64,000 bases of DNA, taken from contig NC_010175.1 in the NCBI RefSeq assembly GCF_000018865.1, positions 3,472,001-3,536,000 of the forward strand, in the 5' to 3' direction. The translations under genes and the position numbers were made by a program. This DNA is from Chloroflexus aurantiacus J-10-fl. GTDB lineage: Bacteria > Chloroflexota > Chloroflexia > Chloroflexales > Chloroflexaceae. Below are positions 63,126-64,000 of this stretch, piece after piece. Under the pieces are notes generated by a model, which was not told the origin of the DNA, did not search any database, and saw only the letters and a list, made by a program, of their open reading frames with translations. The first letter of the stretch is position 1. Each line of letters opens with the position of its first letter.

Positions 63126-64000
63126 ATGGAGCGGATTATTCTGCGTGATCCAACCCTTATCCCGCCCTTCGCTGAGCCTGCCCGTGAATTGCGGATTCTC
63201 AACAAGCCACTCTGGCTCCTGCAGCGCGATCTGTTGAAGGTGTACGGTAAAAAAGCAACTGAAATTGACCATTTGGCCGAAGTCGCTGACATACCGGCCC
63301 ACGATGAGCGTTTGATCTACCGCGACAACCTCTTTTTCAATGCGGAACTGATCAACACCTTCATTCAGGAAGCCCGTGCACGTGGCACACCGGCCCAGAT
63401 TGCCTTCAAGGCGACCAATCCGGCAACCGGGCAGAAGGGCGATCCCAGCATCGAGCGCCACGCTACCCAGCTTTCCCGCCATATTCGCCGTGAAGGTGAC
63501 TATTATGTTGCCGATCTCTACTACCTCCCTGCGGGGAGTAACGACCTCTCACAGGCACAACCACTCGTGATCGATACACTCAGCCACGAGATGGGCTATT
63601 ACCGCATTCCGAGTTATATGGCCCACAAGGGCGATTTGACCTACCAGATTCCAATTCGGGCTTTCGTCTCTATCGAAAGCTGGCTGCATGTCTTGATGGC
63701 GAATGTTCTGATGGGCGTCTTCTCGTGGGCAGCAGCTCTCGATGTCAGGATGAGCAAGGCACGCCTGCACAACATTCTGCGCTGGACGGCGGAAGACTGG
63801 CGGCTCTTCCCAGGCAAAATCGCCTTTGCGCTGAAAGCCTTCTGGGAGAAGATCAATCCGCTGGAAGAGCAGTGGCGCAACCACTTCCTGGCTTCACGTG
63901 CGCTGGTGAAGGTAGGAAAACGCTGTTCGATTGACCCAACTGCCATCATCCATGGCCCAACGGTTATCGGTGACGATGTCTACATCGGGCCAGGCGTGGT
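63126..64000 (+). CDS. Hexapeptide-repeat protein, cut by window end
   Basis: The frame runs from ATG 63126 (AAAGGA upstream; ATG 63084 is also in frame) to the window edge without a stop, giving at least 291 codons. The first 250 residues are not recognised: a mixed alpha/beta region with many charged and aromatic residues (LYYLPAGSNDLSQ, MGYYRIPSYMAHKG). At the end a left-handed beta-helix begins: CSIDPTAIIHGPTVIGDDVYIGPGVV, hexapeptide repeats typical of sugar-nucleotide and acyl transferases. An N-terminal substrate domain joined to a hexapeptide domain resembles nucleotidyl/acyltransferase fusions, but the function is open. Partial at the 3' end. Confidence 0.8.
   Translation, partial: MERIILRDPTLIPPFAEPARELRILNKPLWLLQRDLLKVYGKKATEIDHLAEVADIPAHDERLIYRDNLFFNAELINTFIQEARARGTPAQIAFKATNPATGQKGDPSIERHATQLSRHIRREGDYYVADLYYLPAGSNDLSQAQPLVIDTLSHEMGYYRIPSYMAHKGDLTYQIPIRAFVSIESWLHVLMANVLMGVFSWAAALDVRMSKARLHNILRWTAEDWRLFPGKIAFALKAFWEKINPLEEQWRNHFLASRALVKVGKRCSIDPTAIIHGPTVIGDDVYIGPGV

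Overview
This window is almost certainly chromosome of a filamentous anoxygenic phototroph of the genus Chloroflexus, very probably C. aurantiacus or a near-identical strain. The main reason is the 1219-residue bifunctional malonyl-CoA reductase at 20972..24631. Its length, its two SDR halves and its catalytic Ser719/Tyr737/Lys741 match what I remember of the C. aurantiacus enzyme of the 3-hydroxypropionate bi-cycle. Moderately high GC, frequent GTG/TTG starts and many dispersed palindromic repeats fit. No phage, integrase, transposase or CRISPR array was found; this is ordinary chromosome with many repeat-rich intergenic gaps.

Layout. 1-6 kb: a membrane protein and two secreted proteins (M23 peptidase with LamG; choice-of-anchor-I-like beta-propeller), with a branched inverted-repeat element between. 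6.4-18.5 kb, minus strand: small membrane protein, DUF4139 protein, beta-lactamase-fold lipoprotein, ClpS, double-VWA membrane protein, a six-GAF/PP2C phosphatase and YgfZ. 18.5-27.3 kb: a P450, the mcr gene, a PIG-L deacetylase and a class III aminotransferase. 27.3-32.9 kb: a thioredoxin/DUF4395 pair, initiator tRNA, GNAT, divergent cfa/marR and a short ComEC. 33-39.5 kb: a heptamer-repeat tract, an S9 peptidase, a DegS/DegU-type two-component pair, a methyltransferase and a dienelactone-hydrolase-like protein. 39.8-47.8 kb: a tightly packed plus-strand series (GAF-GAF-PAS protein, M16 peptidase, renalase-like flavoprotein, M19 dipeptidase, M20 peptidase, formate-THF ligase). 48-52 kb: a secreted subtilase and a kinase-like protein, followed by 79-bp tandem repeats. 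52.5-56.5 kb, minus strand: dnaN, an atypical response regulator and a TP-rich lipoprotein. 57-59.4 kb: a pterin cluster (fused double 6-pyruvoyl-tetrahydropterin synthase, FolE, SDR). 59.7-64 kb: tRNA-Thr, uvrA and the start of a hexapeptide-repeat protein.

Most interesting points. (1) The fused double PTPS has complementary active-site losses: the first half keeps the Asp-His pair but lacks Cys, the second keeps Cys but lacks Asp-His. PTPS active sites are shared between subunits, so the two halves look built to make one composite site. With FolE and an SDR next door this resembles a tetrahydrobiopterin-type pathway. (2) The response regulator beside dnaN has lost the acidic pair, the Ser/Thr and the Lys of the receiver, but keeps the phospho-acceptor Asp. 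(3) Two secreted proteins end in the same short tail (VFVPLMQR, VFMPIIQRS), a candidate surface-sorting signal. (4) At least twelve upstream regions carry an extended -10 of the form TGNTAYRAT/TGNTATACT. (5) There are several families of dispersed palindromes, a duplicated non-coding segment and two tandem-repeat loci.

All product names come from reading motifs and family resemblance by eye; no database search was run.
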